A DNA stretch of 64,000 nt from UBA2779 sp965232165 (GCA_965232165.1 CBDDOY010000002.1:1116001-1180000); one strand, 5' to 3'. Positions 55,329-64,000 are shown, counted from the first letter of the stretch. Program-made: numbers and translations. The notes: a model not told the origin generated them from the sequence alone.

Positions 55329-56104
55329 ATTTTGCGCCTTCAGTGCATAGAATCATTTCATCCAGTGATAATACATTTTTGGAAACCGCATTACTCAAAC
55401 TTACAATATTCGGCGGTTTTAAGTAAGAATCCTTCAGTCTCTCTTCTTCGGCAAACACGACTCTGGGGCACCTCTACTATAAGCAAAGTAAACTGACTGC
55501 TTTCATGAATTTTTTTCGCAATTGTAAACTTTCCCAATTTCCCTATGGGATCGATATCTGTTGTAGGTTCATCCATGCAGATGATATCGGGATACGAGGC
55601 AAGTACAGAGCCAATGGCTAGACGTTGTTTCTGCCCCCCGGAAAAAGTTGCCGGTTGACAGCTTTCGAATCCTTCAAGTTTAACAGTCTTTAAAACACTC
55701 CTAATCCGATCTCTTATATTCTCCCTCTCTACCTGAAAATTTTCCGGTCCGAATGCAATTTCAAGATTTGCATTTGTAGAAAAAAACTGGGCTTCAAAAT
55801 CCTAAAAAACCAGACCCATTCCCCTAGCCATTTCACTTACCTGACATCCTTTTACGGCACGTCCATTTATCAGAATTTTCCCCAGGTATTGCCCCTTTAA
55901 TAATCCGGGAATAAGTCCGTTGAGGCTATTTGCCAGAGTGGATTTACCTGCGCCGCTGGATCCCGCAATAACAATAAACTGTCCTCTTGAAACAGAAAAA
56001 CTAATGTCATCTATGGCCTTGTTATCAGGCTCTGCCCTGTAGGAGAAGGTAAGTTCTTTAACCTCTACCGCATTTGCACTCTGTATATCTGTTTCATTCT
56101 GCAT
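55329..56104 (-). pseudogene. ECF transporter ATPase, nonsense and internal loss
   Basis: From ATG 56104: VKELTFSYRAEPDNKAIDDI, Walker A AGSSGAGKST, then an in-frame TAG near 55802 exactly where the Q-loop Gln (LVFQDFEAQ) is expected. The signature FSGGQKQRLAIGSVLASYPD and Walker B IICMDEPT follow to about 55470. The frame then shifts at GAGGTGCCCC (resembling a MITE end) and ends with SYLKPPNIVSLSNAV to 55329. Energises vitamin or metabolite uptake when intact. Dead here. Confidence 0.8.
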
Positions 56105-56113
56105 AATTATTCC

Positions 56114-56580
56114 TCAATCTCCTTTGCAGTTGCAGGAGTCTGCATCAGAGAAGAGCACTTCCAGGGCTATCTCCGTAAGTATATTTTTTGTTTCCACCAT
56201 TTGTTCGTTAGTGATAAAGGCAAGATATTTCTGTATTCCTGCTGCCCAGTTTATGGAATATGCAACTGCTGCATAATGGAGACCGGCATCCCTTGCAAGG
56301 GCGGTTTCAGTGGCTCCTGTCATACCAGCATGATCGCCGCCCCGTATTTTATACATCTTTATCTCCGCGGATGTTTCAAATCGGGGACCATTAGTACATA
56401 TATAGGTGCCTGACTCCGCCATGGGAAGATTTCGCCTTTTTACCGCTCTAAGTATTCTTCTGCCAGGCGGTGTCGCAACTAATCTGCCCCATGCCCCTGA
56501 AACAACAAGATTTTCCGATCCGCCGCCAAAACAGCCTCACGGATTTTTCATGTTGTCAAAAAGAGATAAATCCATCGGAT
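56114..56580 (-). pseudogene. mtnP: Methylthioadenosine/purine nucleoside phosphorylase, C-terminal part
   Basis: In-frame trace: LSLFDNMKNP, stop, GCFGGGSENLVVSGAWGRL, then ESGTYICTNGPRFETSAEIK, GGDHAGMTGATETALARDAG and AYSINWAAGIQ, the second half of MTA phosphorylases. The N-terminal half is missing, cut off by the IS1182-type element. Nine bases separate its stop from the ecfA start, showing it headed the salvage operon. Confidence 0.8.
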
Positions 56581-56643
56581 GACCGGTAAAACGGGGGGAT
56601 AATCGGTCAATTTCAGCAAAAAACAACGCCATCCCCCCCTTTT

Positions 56644-57832
56644 TTATGCCATCCCTCCCAAAGCCTTCATTAATGGGCCATCTCCCTCCAGGACGGTTAT
56701 CATCCGCCTCCCATGGAACGCCATCCCCAACAGCGAAATCTCCCCCAGAGCCTTCTCCTTGCCCCGCAACACAAAATAATCCGCTCCCAGATTGCGCTTT
56801 ATGTGTCCAAACGGCAGCTCAACCTTCTGCTTGCGAAGATTGTATATCCGCTTTCCCGCCGCTCTTTTGTAAGCAGCCTCAAATCGGCGGCGGGACTCCT
56901 CGTTCACCAAACGACCTGTCGAGCGCCCTTTCCTGTCCTTTGTACACTTGCCGAAACGCTGACAATTCACGCATGTCGAAACGCCCTGCATTTTGTATAT
57001 CTTTAGCGTCTTGTCCGATGACAACCCCCTTTTGGTCAACTCATGACCTTCGGGACAGATATAAACGTCTCTCATCTCATCGCAGGTGAAACCGTGCCTG
57101 CTCCCCCTCTCCGTCCGGGGAGGAACCGCCGGCGCCATCACTGCAAGCCTCAAGCTCGCCGGCTGTGCTGTATCCTTCATCCGCTCAAACCGCAAGGCAG
57201 TGTCCCCGCACCGCCTCGTCAGCCTTCTCTGTCTGCCTGGCAAGCTGGTTCTTGTCATTGTTTTCATTGGCTGTTTCCAAATTGACTGTCAGGCCGTGCT
57301 TCCTGTCCGCCGCACTCTGTACATTATAGCCCGCCGCCGTGCCGCTCATCAACGAGGAGCCATCCTTCTCCTCTTCCTCCACTCCCCCGCACTCTGAAAG
57401 CAAATCCTCTATACGCTTGTCCAGCCCTGTCAGACAGTCTTCGCATTTCTTCATGTCCCAACTGTTCTTGATGTTGGCATCCGCCCTGAATTTGCTGCCG
57501 TCCACGAACAAAACACTGCCTTCAACCAAACCCAGCTTCATGCACAGCCGGGCGCACTGTTTCAACGCCTTCTTCAGCACTTTCCTGTTGCTGCGGCGAA
57601 ACTCCGCTATCGTTTTGAAATCAGGCTTCAAACCTCCCGCCAGCCATATAAAAGAGAGGTTGTGGCAACAGGCCCGCTCCAGCTTGCGGCTGCTGCGGAT
57701 TCCATAAGAATAGCCGTAGAGCAACAGCTTCAACATTGCCTTCGGATGATAAGCGGGATTGCCCACGTTGTTGTTGCAACACGATTGAGCCGAACTGTCA
57801 GGGGGCGCGGCCGGAAGTAACCGAACTGACAA
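56644..57832 (-). pseudogene. IS1182-type DDE transposase, frameshifted
   Basis: Two overlapping frames. 57185-57832 gives the N-terminal DUF772 segment (NPAYHPKAMLKLLLYGYSYG, DFKTIAEFRRSN) and the first Asp area (VLFVDGSKFRADANIKNSWD). 56644-57267 gives the C-terminal part with a four-Cys-like segment (YICPEGHEL, STCVNCQRFGKCTKD) and KVELPFGHIKRNLG bearing the catalytic Glu. The frames are joined by a shift near 57200. Higher GC than its surroundings. Ends not resolved; it split the mtnP gene. Confidence 0.85.
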
Positions 57833-58020
57833 TCCACCGGCAGACGATGGCTGAGATCTTAGGAGTCAAACTGTCATGTCCCCAGTACCGTGAAGCATGG
57901 TATTTGAGTTAATTTCTTATATAGTAATAAATTAGATTATTTATTCAGTGAAAACTTCAGTCTAAGATATTCAGTATATACACATTTTGGACTTCGTATA
58001 TGTTTTTTTGCAGAAAAATC

Positions 58021-58083
58021 TTGACGGTCCTGTGTGGAAGGTATACAATGCCACTTGTCTGATGAGCAGACAACAGACAAGTG
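58021..58083 (+). promoter_or_regulatory. Promoter and palindromic operator of fadR-TRAP operon
   Basis: A sigma-70-like promoter reads TTGACG (58021-58026), 17-bp spacer, TACAAT (58044-58049). Over the expected start point lies TTGTCTG-ATGAG-CAGACAA (58055-58073), a perfect palindrome. An outer CACTTGTCTG/CAGACAAGTG pair extends to 58083. FadR/FCD regulators bind such TTGT-ACAA palindromes, so repression by the first gene product, relieved by ligand, is the likely scheme. Confidence 0.7.
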
Positions 58084-58093
58084 AGAAAAAATT

Positions 58094-58801
58094 ATGGAAC
58101 CGCTGAGGAAAGTCAGGCTGTCTGAGCAGATTGTAGAAGTCATAAAACAAAAGATCGCTGAAGATGGGTTTAAGCCTGGAGATAAATTTTACTCCGAAAA
58201 TGAACTTGCAACAATACTTCAGGGAAGCCGTTCTTCAGTTCGTGAGGCTGTTCGTATCCTCGAAGTAACAGGTTTTGTCAATGTAAAACAGGGGAAAGGA
58301 ATATATATTTCCAATACGATTGAAGATGGGTATGGCGCATTTACTAATTGGATAAAAAACCATGAACCATCCATAATCGAACACTTTGAGGTCAGATCAA
58401 TCATTGATCCTAAGGCAGCAGCTTATGCGGTCAGGAACGCTGAAGAAGATGATATTCGAAAGATGGAAGATGCCTGTGCAGATTTTATAAGATATAACAA
58501 AGATAAAAATAAAGAGGGAATGATCAAAGCAGATGCGCTATTTCATAAAATCCTGGCAAAATCAACAAAAAACCGAACCCTCTATCTCTTGATGAAAACG
58601 ATGACAGAATCACTTTCGGAAGGATGGATTACCAGTCTTCATATTCCCGGACGTATAAATAAAACGATAGTTGAGCATAGAAATGTCATTCAGGCTATCA
58701 AATCCGGGGATTCTGAAACTGCTGAGAAATCTATGTTTCTGCATATAGAAAATGCCTTAAACGATATAAGAGAATCTATACAAAATTCCCTGGGAGAATA
58801 A
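58094..58801 (+). CDS. GntR/FadR-family transcriptional regulator
   Basis: 235 residues. Winged helix with LSEQIVEVIKQKIAEDGFKP and SRSSVREAVRILEVTGFVNV (residues 8-72), then an all-helical FCD ligand domain with FEVRSIIDPKAAAYA and HxxF-type metal positions (DALFHKILAKSTKN, VEHRNVIQAI). Starts 10 bp after the palindrome, so autoregulation is expected. The ligand is probably the sugar acid or organic acid imported by the TRAP system. Confidence 0.9.
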   Translation: MEPLRKVRLSEQIVEVIKQKIAEDGFKPGDKFYSENELATILQGSRSSVREAVRILEVTGFVNVKQGKGIYISNTIEDGYGAFTNWIKNHEPSIIEHFEVRSIIDPKAAAYAVRNAEEDDIRKMEDACADFIRYNKDKNKEGMIKADALFHKILAKSTKNRTLYLLMKTMTESLSEGWITSLHIPGRINKTIVEHRNVIQAIKSGDSETAEKSMFLHIENALNDIRESIQNSLGE

Positions 58802-58815
58802 AAAATGATGGGAAA

Positions 58816-59646
58816 ATGGCTCTAAAGATTACAACTTTGATTGAAAACACAATGGGTGAACATCTAGCCCTGAAGAGTGAGCACGGAATATCCTTATTCA
58901 TTGAAAAAGATGGACACAAACTGCTGTTTGATACAGGTCAGTCAGGAACTTTTATAGAAAATGCTGAACAGATGAATATCGATCTTTCTCTGCTGGAATA
59001 TGTGATCATCAGCCATGGTCATTATGATCATTCCGGAGGATTGCGTTCTTTGATTAATTTAACAAATAAATTTGAACTGATAATCGGCAAGGGATTTTTC
59101 AAAGAAAAATATGGATATAAAAATAATTCGTATGAATATCTTGGGAACAACTTCGATGAAAAATTTCTTGTTGACAGTGGAATATCATATAGATTTGTAG
59201 AAGATTGTCTAACTGAAATTATTCCTGGAATTCATGTGATTGCAAATTTTCCGAGAATCCATTCGGACGAAGTTATAAATCCAAGATTTAAGATCATGAA
59301 GAACGGTGAGATGGTACCGGATTCCTTCAGTGATGAAGTGCTGGCAGCTATTGATACTTCTGAAGGCATTGTTGTCATTCTAGGCTGCTCCCACCCTGGT
59401 ATGAAAAATATGCTGGATGCAGCAGGAACACTGCTTGAAAGACCTATTTATGCAGTTCTTGGCGGAACCCATCTTGTTGAGTCAGATGATCAAAGTATGG
59501 GAATTTCTCTGGATTATCTGAATAACGATGAAATTAAAGTTGTCGGGGTTTCTCACTGTACGGGAGATAAAGCGATGTCGGCACTAAGTATCTCGAATGA
59601 TAGATACTTTCACAACAGAACAGGAAGCTCTCTCATAGTAGGGTAG
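58816..59646 (+). CDS. Metallo-beta-lactamase-fold hydrolase
   Basis: 276 residues. Metal motif SHGHYDHSGG (His67, His69, Asp71, His72), later GCSHPG and VSHCTGDKAM provide further ligands. Resembles the Tflp/dihydropterin-type subgroup of MBL proteins rather than lactamases. Lies 14 bp after the regulator and 74 bp before the TRAP genes, so it is likely co-regulated. Substrate unknown. Confidence 0.87.
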   Translation: MALKITTLIENTMGEHLALKSEHGISLFIEKDGHKLLFDTGQSGTFIENAEQMNIDLSLLEYVIISHGHYDHSGGLRSLINLTNKFELIIGKGFFKEKYGYKNNSYEYLGNNFDEKFLVDSGISYRFVEDCLTEIIPGIHVIANFPRIHSDEVINPRFKIMKNGEMVPDSFSDEVLAAIDTSEGIVVILGCSHPGMKNMLDAAGTLLERPIYAVLGGTHLVESDDQSMGISLDYLNNDEIKVVGVSHCTGDKAMSALSISNDRYFHNRTGSSLIVG

Positions 59647-59720
59647 CTTTTTGAATAGCAGAGCTGCGAAATTTTTTAACGCAGTTCTTGAGAAGCATTA
59701 ACCAATTAGGAGGTTAAAAG

Positions 59721-60794
59721 ATGTTTACTCGTAAAAAGATGTCTGTAGTGCTGGTGATGGTAATTGCGGTAATGGCATTCCTGTCCTGTACAAAGAGTGC
59801 AAGTCCTGCATCTGAAGCAGAACCAGCAGCAGAAGTTGAGAAAATTGTATGGAAATCATCCGGCCATGGTCCTGCAACTGATCCATCACAGATTTTTCAT
59901 GATGAATGCTGTGCTGCCATTACTGAAGCTTCAGGCGGACGTTTGGAAGTAAAGGCGTTTGTAGGCGGATCAGTTGTACCGGCCTATAAAGAACTCGATG
60001 CTGTAGATGAGGGTGTACTGCAGATGTGCTATACGGCCCCAATGTACAACCTGGATAAATGGCCTGCAGCCGGTCTTATTAGTTCAAGACCTGGAGGATT
60101 GGCAGGAGAAGCACTCAGAACCTGGTTCAACTATGGCGGCGGTGCAGATTTGATGAATAAGATGATGGGCGACATCAATGTAATGACATTCCCCGGCGCT
60201 CTTTCACCTCTCCCGGCAGAAGTCTTTTTCCACTCAAAAATTAAGCTTGAAACACTGGATGATCTAAAAGGACTGAAGGCAAGATGCATGGGTGATGGCG
60301 GTGAAATCCTTAAAAATATGGGAGCTGCTACAGTCATTATCCCCGGCGGAGAAGTGTATGAAGCTATGCAGCGTGGTACCATCGATGCATTTGAGTATTC
60401 AACAATTGCAACTAACTGGAAGATGCATTTCAATGAAGTTGCTCCCTATATGTATCTCTCCCCTGCAAGGGCTCCCAGTGATCCCCAGGTTTTCTTTGTA
60501 AACAAAGAGGCTTTCAATGCTCTTCCGGCAGATCTGCAGGAAATTGTTAAAGCTGAAATTGCGAAGTGGAGTCAGGCACAGCATGAATACCTGGTATTTG
60601 AATCAGCTAAAGCTATAGATGAGTTTAAAAAAGCCGGTGTTGAAGTTCTCAAAGTCCCATCAGAAATAGAAAGGGGACTGACAGAAGCAGCAGCAGATTT
60701 TTATGAGGCAAAATTAAAGAGTGAAGATCCAATTTTTGCCGAGATCTATAATTCCATGAAAAACTATGGCGAAGTTTACGCTTTATCCAACTAG
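59721..60794 (+). CDS. TRAP transporter solute-binding protein (DctP-type)
   Basis: 357 residues. Lipobox FLSC (Cys23) makes it a lipoprotein. The mature part has TRAP landmarks: VWKSSGHGPATDPSQIFHDE, LDDLKGLKARCMGDGGEIL (substrate-carboxylate Arg), GGEVYEAMQRGTIDAFEY. Start ATG 59721 follows GGAGG. Delivers a carboxylated substrate to the DctQM permease encoded next. Arg in KARCMG is the expected carboxylate anchor. Confidence 0.93.
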   Translation: MFTRKKMSVVLVMVIAVMAFLSCTKSASPASEAEPAAEVEKIVWKSSGHGPATDPSQIFHDECCAAITEASGGRLEVKAFVGGSVVPAYKELDAVDEGVLQMCYTAPMYNLDKWPAAGLISSRPGGLAGEALRTWFNYGGGADLMNKMMGDINVMTFPGALSPLPAEVFFHSKIKLETLDDLKGLKARCMGDGGEILKNMGAATVIIPGGEVYEAMQRGTIDAFEYSTIATNWKMHFNEVAPYMYLSPARAPSDPQVFFVNKEAFNALPADLQEIVKAEIAKWSQAQHEYLVFESAKAIDEFKKAGVEVLKVPSEIERGLTEAAADFYEAKLKSEDPIFAEIYNSMKNYGEVYALSN

Positions 60795-60819
60795 TACATG
60801 TTTCTAGGGAGTTTGAAGC

Positions 60820-61338
60820 ATGGCCGTTTTAACTAAGATTCTAAAGACAATAGATTCAATGAGTGAACGTGCTGGATCTGTGGGGAAATGGTTTGCTTTT
60901 CTCCTTGTCCTTACAGGCTCGTATGATGCCATATCAAGGCACTTTTTTAATGCCCCCACAATCTGGGCTTATGATGTTCTTACAATGTCAGGGGGCATAA
61001 TGTACCTTTTAGGGGCATCATATAATTATCTTCATGATTCTCATACAAGAGTGGATATCATTTATGGTTCCCTCTCACGCAGGAAACAGGCATGGATAGA
61101 TACCATTAGTTCTTTGTTTTTATTTTATCCATTAATGATAGTAATGTTTTTGCAGGCCATTAAATGGACAGTAAAAGCATGGAAAATTAATGAAGTAATG
61201 TTTACCAGTTTCTGGTATCCCCCTGCCGCACCTTATCGGACCATATTTACCATTGGTTTTTTTCTACTAATAATGCAGGGGTTATCGAGGTTAGTAAAGG
61301 ATTTATATTTTATAATGAGAGGTGTTGAAATTGATTGA
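60820..61338 (+). CDS. TRAP transporter small permease (DctQ-type)
   Basis: 172 residues, four membrane helices, of which the second pair is separated by a hydrophilic loop with DSHTRVDIIYGSLSRRKQAW, the DctQ signature. Partners with DctM to form the sodium-driven permease. Starts 25 bp after the binding-protein gene and overlaps dctM by 17 bp. Confidence 0.92.
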   Translation: MAVLTKILKTIDSMSERAGSVGKWFAFLLVLTGSYDAISRHFFNAPTIWAYDVLTMSGGIMYLLGASYNYLHDSHTRVDIIYGSLSRRKQAWIDTISSLFLFYPLMIVMFLQAIKWTVKAWKINEVMFTSFWYPPAAPYRTIFTIGFFLLIMQGLSRLVKDLYFIMRGVEID

Positions 61339-62677
61339 TATAAGTGCAGAATTAGTCACCTTTCTTATGCTAGGGGGAGTTTTTGGTCTTGTTCTTACAG
61401 GCTTCCCAATTGCATTTGTGATAGGCAGTGTTGCCTTCATCGTTGGAATACTGGTATTTGGACCTGATGTGGCTTTTCATATTATGTACAGCAGGTTCTA
61501 TGGTCTTTCATTAAACTATCCCTATCTTGCGGTACCCCTTTTTACCTTTATGGGAGTAATCTTACAGCACTCCGGAATAACCAAGGATCTATATGAGAGT
61601 CTCTATGAATCTCTTGGAAGCTTAAAAGGCGGTCTTGCAGTTGTCACCGTTGTGTTTGGTACAATTCTGGCTGCATGTCTTGGTGTCATAGCGGCATCTG
61701 TAACAATTCTTACCCTGATTGCTCTGGGCCCCATGATTAGCAGGAGGTATAATAAGCCCCTTGCAGCAGGTACGATTGTAGCCTCTGGTACACTGGGTAT
61801 TCTGATTCCACCCAGTATCATGCTTGTTGTATATGCGCCCCAGGCTGGTCTTTCAATAGGTCAGATGTTCATGGGTGCAATTTTTCCAGGATTGATCCTT
61901 TCTGCACTGTATATTGCATATATAATAATACGCTGCCGAATAAATCCAGAGCTTGGCCCTTCAATACCAAAAAGCGAAATGACTGAATTTTCGATTCAGA
62001 AACTGATGAAACTATTGAAGGCCATGGTTCCGCCGGTATTGCTCATTGTTGCTGTTTTGGGAACCATCTTTTCGGGTATCGCTCCTCCGACAGAAGCTGC
62101 CGCAGTAGGTAGTCTTGCAGCTATTTTACTTGCTGTTGCTTACAAAAAGTTCAATTGGAACCTGATTAAACATGCTGCAATAGAAACCCTTAAGGTAAGT
62201 GCTTTTGTAGTAATGATAGCTGCCTTTTGTTACGCTTTCGTAGGGGTTTTTATGAGTGCAGGTTCCGGGGAGGTGGTAACTAATCTTATTCTTTCTGTTC
62301 CCGGAGGACGATGGGCATCATTCTCGGTAATTATGCTTATCGTATTCCTTCTAGGGATGTTTATCGAGTGGATTGGTATCGTTTTTATTATTGTACCTAT
62401 TTTCTCTCCTATACTCGCGACTCTCGGATTTAATCCGCTATGGGCAGGGCTTATGATATGCATAAATCTGCAGATGGCTTTTCAAACTCCGCCCATGGCA
62501 ATGTCTATTTTTGTACTAAAAGGGACTGCAGATCCTGCATTAGGACTTAAAATGAGTGATATAATAAGGGGTGTAATCCCTTTTATTGTCATAATCATGT
62601 TTACCCTCATTCTTTGCATGATATTTCCGGAAATTATAACATGGCTGCCAGAAAAGCTAATTGGGCCTGTGCATTAG
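61322..62677 (+). CDS. TRAP transporter large permease (DctM-type)
   Basis: 451 residues with about 12 hydrophobic segments. Conserved TRAP pieces: LTGFPIAFVIGSVAF, ASGTLGILIPPSIMLVVYA, GIAPPTEAAAVGSLAA and QMAFQTPPMAMSIFVLKG. GTG at 61322 and a TTG at 61325 are candidate starts inside the end of dctQ, indicating coupling. Uses a Na+ gradient for uptake. Followed by a strong terminator at 62701. Confidence 0.93.
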   Translation: MLKLIDISAELVTFLMLGGVFGLVLTGFPIAFVIGSVAFIVGILVFGPDVAFHIMYSRFYGLSLNYPYLAVPLFTFMGVILQHSGITKDLYESLYESLGSLKGGLAVVTVVFGTILAACLGVIAASVTILTLIALGPMISRRYNKPLAAGTIVASGTLGILIPPSIMLVVYAPQAGLSIGQMFMGAIFPGLILSALYIAYIIIRCRINPELGPSIPKSEMTEFSIQKLMKLLKAMVPPVLLIVAVLGTIFSGIAPPTEAAAVGSLAAILLAVAYKKFNWNLIKHAAIETLKVSAFVVMIAAFCYAFVGVFMSAGSGEVVTNLILSVPGGRWASFSVIMLIVFLLGMFIEWIGIVFIIVPIFSPILATLGFNPLWAGLMICINLQMAFQTPPMAMSIFVLKGTADPALGLKMSDIIRGVIPFIVIIMFTLILCMIFPEIITWLPEKLIGPVH

Positions 62678-62700
62678 TTGAGAAATATTGCATAATTATG

Positions 62701-62731
62701 ACCGGACAGAGTATTCTGTCCGGTTTTATTT
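62701..62731 (+). terminator. Rho-independent terminator of TRAP operon
   Basis: ACCGGACAG ... CTGTCCGGT perfect 9-bp stem (62701-62724) with a six-base loop, then TTTTATTTTTT. Confidence 0.93.
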
Positions 62732-62746
62732 TTTAATGGAATTATT

Positions 62747-63226
62747 ATGAAAATTCTGATGGTGCCAAATTCTTTTTGAAGGTTCTGCTGCAAGCCTTGA
62801 AGCCGCAAAAGCAATTGGCAGGGAGGAATATGGGGCACCTCTAAAAAACAGCTTTAGGAAATTGACGAAGAAATTTTTGTCGATACAAGGCGGCAAAAGC
62901 TCAAGCGTAGCTTAAGCTGCGTGAGTATTTTGACAACGCAGTAGCGGCGGAAAAGATCGAGTCAGGAACTAAATGGGTTTCTTAGAGGTGCCCTATGGTC
63001 TTCCCGGATGCTGAGCTTATTCAGAGCCCTGTTGCTGATGGCTGGACAGTTGAAGCTTCTTCCTAAAGGGCACCTGAAGTATGAATGGGGAGTGTATTGT
63101 AAAGAGAGTCCCGGAGGCCCTGGTGATCCCGTAGCTGCAGAGTAGGAATATTACCGGAGAAATTGCTGTTATTGAAATGGCATCGGTCTCCGGTTTGCCA
63201 TTTCTTCCGGCTAATAACCGAGCATA
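62747..63226 (+). pseudogene. Glycerate kinase relic split by a MITE
   Basis: ATG 62747 opens MKILMVPNSF, then the +1 frame gives EGSAASLEAAKAIGREEY. After the MITE comes FPDAELIQSPVADGWTVEA and, after more frame breaks, GEIAVIEMASVSGLPFLPAN. These match the N-terminal 100 residues of bacterial glycerate kinases (GlxK/GarK type). The catalytic remainder is missing. It follows the TRAP operon, hinting that the operon once served a glycerate- or sugar-acid pathway. Confidence 0.8.
62833..62993. mobile_element. MITE-A copy (161 bp) inside glycerate kinase relic
   Basis: GGGCACCTCTAAAAAAC to TTAGAGGTGCCC with perfect TATG duplications (62829-62832, 62994-62997). The interrupted gene can be followed on both sides, direct proof of mobility. 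Confidence 0.93.
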
Positions 63227-63502
63227 ATGGTGCAGTGTTTTTAACAGATTTTTCAATAACTGCTCAAGAATGGTTGAGGGAAAATCAATAAGGTAAGCAA
63301 TAATCACCACATGATCTGCCGGGAACTTGGCTGGCATTAGCCTGAATAGAGTTTGCATGGGATTTGGTTTGAAATTGCAGGGTTGCTGTATAACCGATAG
63401 AAGTATTTGTGCTGATAAAATTAACGGCAGATTCGATTCGTTTGATCTTTTGGGCTGAATCCGCCGTTTTTTGTGAAGTCATGCTGATATGCTCAGTCGT
63501 TG

Positions 63503-64000
63503 CTATTCAATCGGTTCGAACCGTGCCTGGAAGAATCGCAGGAGTTTGGGTTCGTAAACCATCCTCAGGCCTTTAGTTGATTCACGTTTGTCGAAGACTG
63601 TTTTGACGGCTTCGGCGACAACGTCCATATGGGCCTGAGTATAGACCCGTCGGGGGATCGCTAAGCGGGTCAGTTCCAGGGCAGGGCGGCGATGGCCGCC
63701 AGTTTGGGGGTCTCTGCCGGCACTGACGATACCGCGTTCCATCCCGCGGACACCTGAGTCCAGATACAGTTCCGCTGCCAGGGTCTGGGATGGGAATTTA
63801 TCCTGTTCCAGGTGTGAATAGAACTTGCGAGCATCGAGGAAGACGGCATGACCGCCTATTGGCCGGACGATTGGGATGTCCCAGTTTTCCAGCAAGCCGC
63901 CTAGGTATCGCACCTGGTCGATTCTGGTTCGCACATGATCATCCTGCACGCATTCGACGATACCCTGTGCCAGGGCTTCCATGTCACGGCCTGCCATACC
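63503..64000 (-). CDS. Tryptophanase/tyrosine phenol-lyase family, C-terminal part
   Basis: About 166 codons ending in TAG at 63503, open to the right edge. Landmarks: AGRDMEALAQGI, VRPIGGHAVFLDARKF, LELTRLAIPRRVYTQAHMD and GLRMVYEPKLLRFFQARFEP, the C-terminal domain of PLP-dependent beta-eliminating lyases. The PLP lysine lies outside the window. Tryptophanase gives indole, pyruvate and ammonia, while tyrosine phenol-lyase gives phenol. The visible part does not decide. GC-rich like gltA, so possibly of foreign origin. Confidence 0.9.
   Translation of the reverse strand, partial: GMAGRDMEALAQGIVECVQDDHVRTRIDQVRYLGGLLENWDIPIVRPIGGHAVFLDARKFYSHLEQDKFPSQTLAAELYLDSGVRGMERGIVSAGRDPQTGGHRRPALELTRLAIPRRVYTQAHMDVVAEAVKTVFDKRESTKGLRMVYEPKLLRFFQARFEPIE

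Noticed and set aside
15889..62993. MITE copies considered as CRISPR or phage-attachment arrays
   Set aside because: Copies are dispersed, have terminal inverted repeats and target duplications, and lack spacers or cas genes.

Overview
The window reads as chromosome from a free-living or host-associated spirochaete-like bacterium (inference, moderate confidence). The ordinary housekeeping stretches have middling GC. Their content fits that phylum: a hexokinase of the spirochaetal type, a CBS-domain family II pyrophosphatase, a cyclic-nucleotide-binding/TPR protein next to a Crp-type regulator, a three-gene proton-translocating transhydrogenase, and the block tRNA-Ser / SRP RNA / dnaX / ebfC / recR. 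The remainder is heavily worked over by mobile DNA: two identical IS30-type elements, two zinc-ribbon IS copies with two wrecks, an IS1182-type wreck, relics of IS3, IS481, IS21 and IS1380 elements, and at least eight 160-162 bp MITEs.

Layout. 1-3.3 kb: a partial secreted protein, then broken genes (transposase tail, C11-peptidase lipoprotein, small PEGA-like protein). 3.5-12.6 kb: a low-GC accessory block with a 1064-residue membrane protein facing a four-gene operon encoding a MoxR AAA+ ATPase, a DUF58/vWA protein, an unrecognised 342-residue protein and a pentapeptide-repeat protein. 12.8-16.4 kb: IS30 copy A, an M14 carboxypeptidase lipoprotein and nested IS wreckage. 16.4-20.3 kb: a sugar or polyol operon (FGGY kinase, zinc dehydrogenase, GatZ/KbaZ-like protein) beside tRNA-Thr. 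20.7-32.9 kb: a zinc-ribbon IS, cNMP regulators, a PHP phosphoesterase, an M23 peptidase, a PEGA-like protein, the pyrophosphatase, a GNAT protein and the tRNA-Ser/SRP/dnaX/ebfC/recR block. 32.9-43.5 kb: the second zinc-ribbon IS, hexokinase, tRNA-Pro and tRNA-Ala, pntAA/AB/B, a beta-propeller lipoprotein and a steroid-5-alpha-reductase-like membrane protein. 43.5-50 kb: IS30 copy B and a graveyard of lipoproteins, integrase, Rpn-type and transposase remnants. 50.2-51.5 kb: a strikingly GC-rich citrate synthase. 52-56.6 kb: a decayed methylthioadenosine/methionine operon (mtnP, ecfA, ecfT, PLP lyase, mtaD) in which only the PLP gene is intact, then the IS1182 wreck. 58-62.7 kb: a FadR-controlled TRAP transporter operon with a clear promoter/operator. 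62.7 kb to the end: a MITE-split glycerate kinase relic and a GC-rich tryptophanase running off the edge.

The most unusual points are these. (1) The MoxR/DUF58/unknown/pentapeptide operon may be an undescribed ATPase-vWA effector system. (2) A 161-bp MITE plus its 4-bp target duplication adds exactly 165 bp (55 codons) inside the pentapeptide gene and leaves the frame open. (3) The IS30-type elements make perfect 15-bp target duplications. (4) Several repeat families (MITE-A, MITE-B with an embedded 31-bp palindrome, R2 and R3) have no mobilising enzyme identified here.

All calls come from reading the sequence and recalled family knowledge. No search was run.
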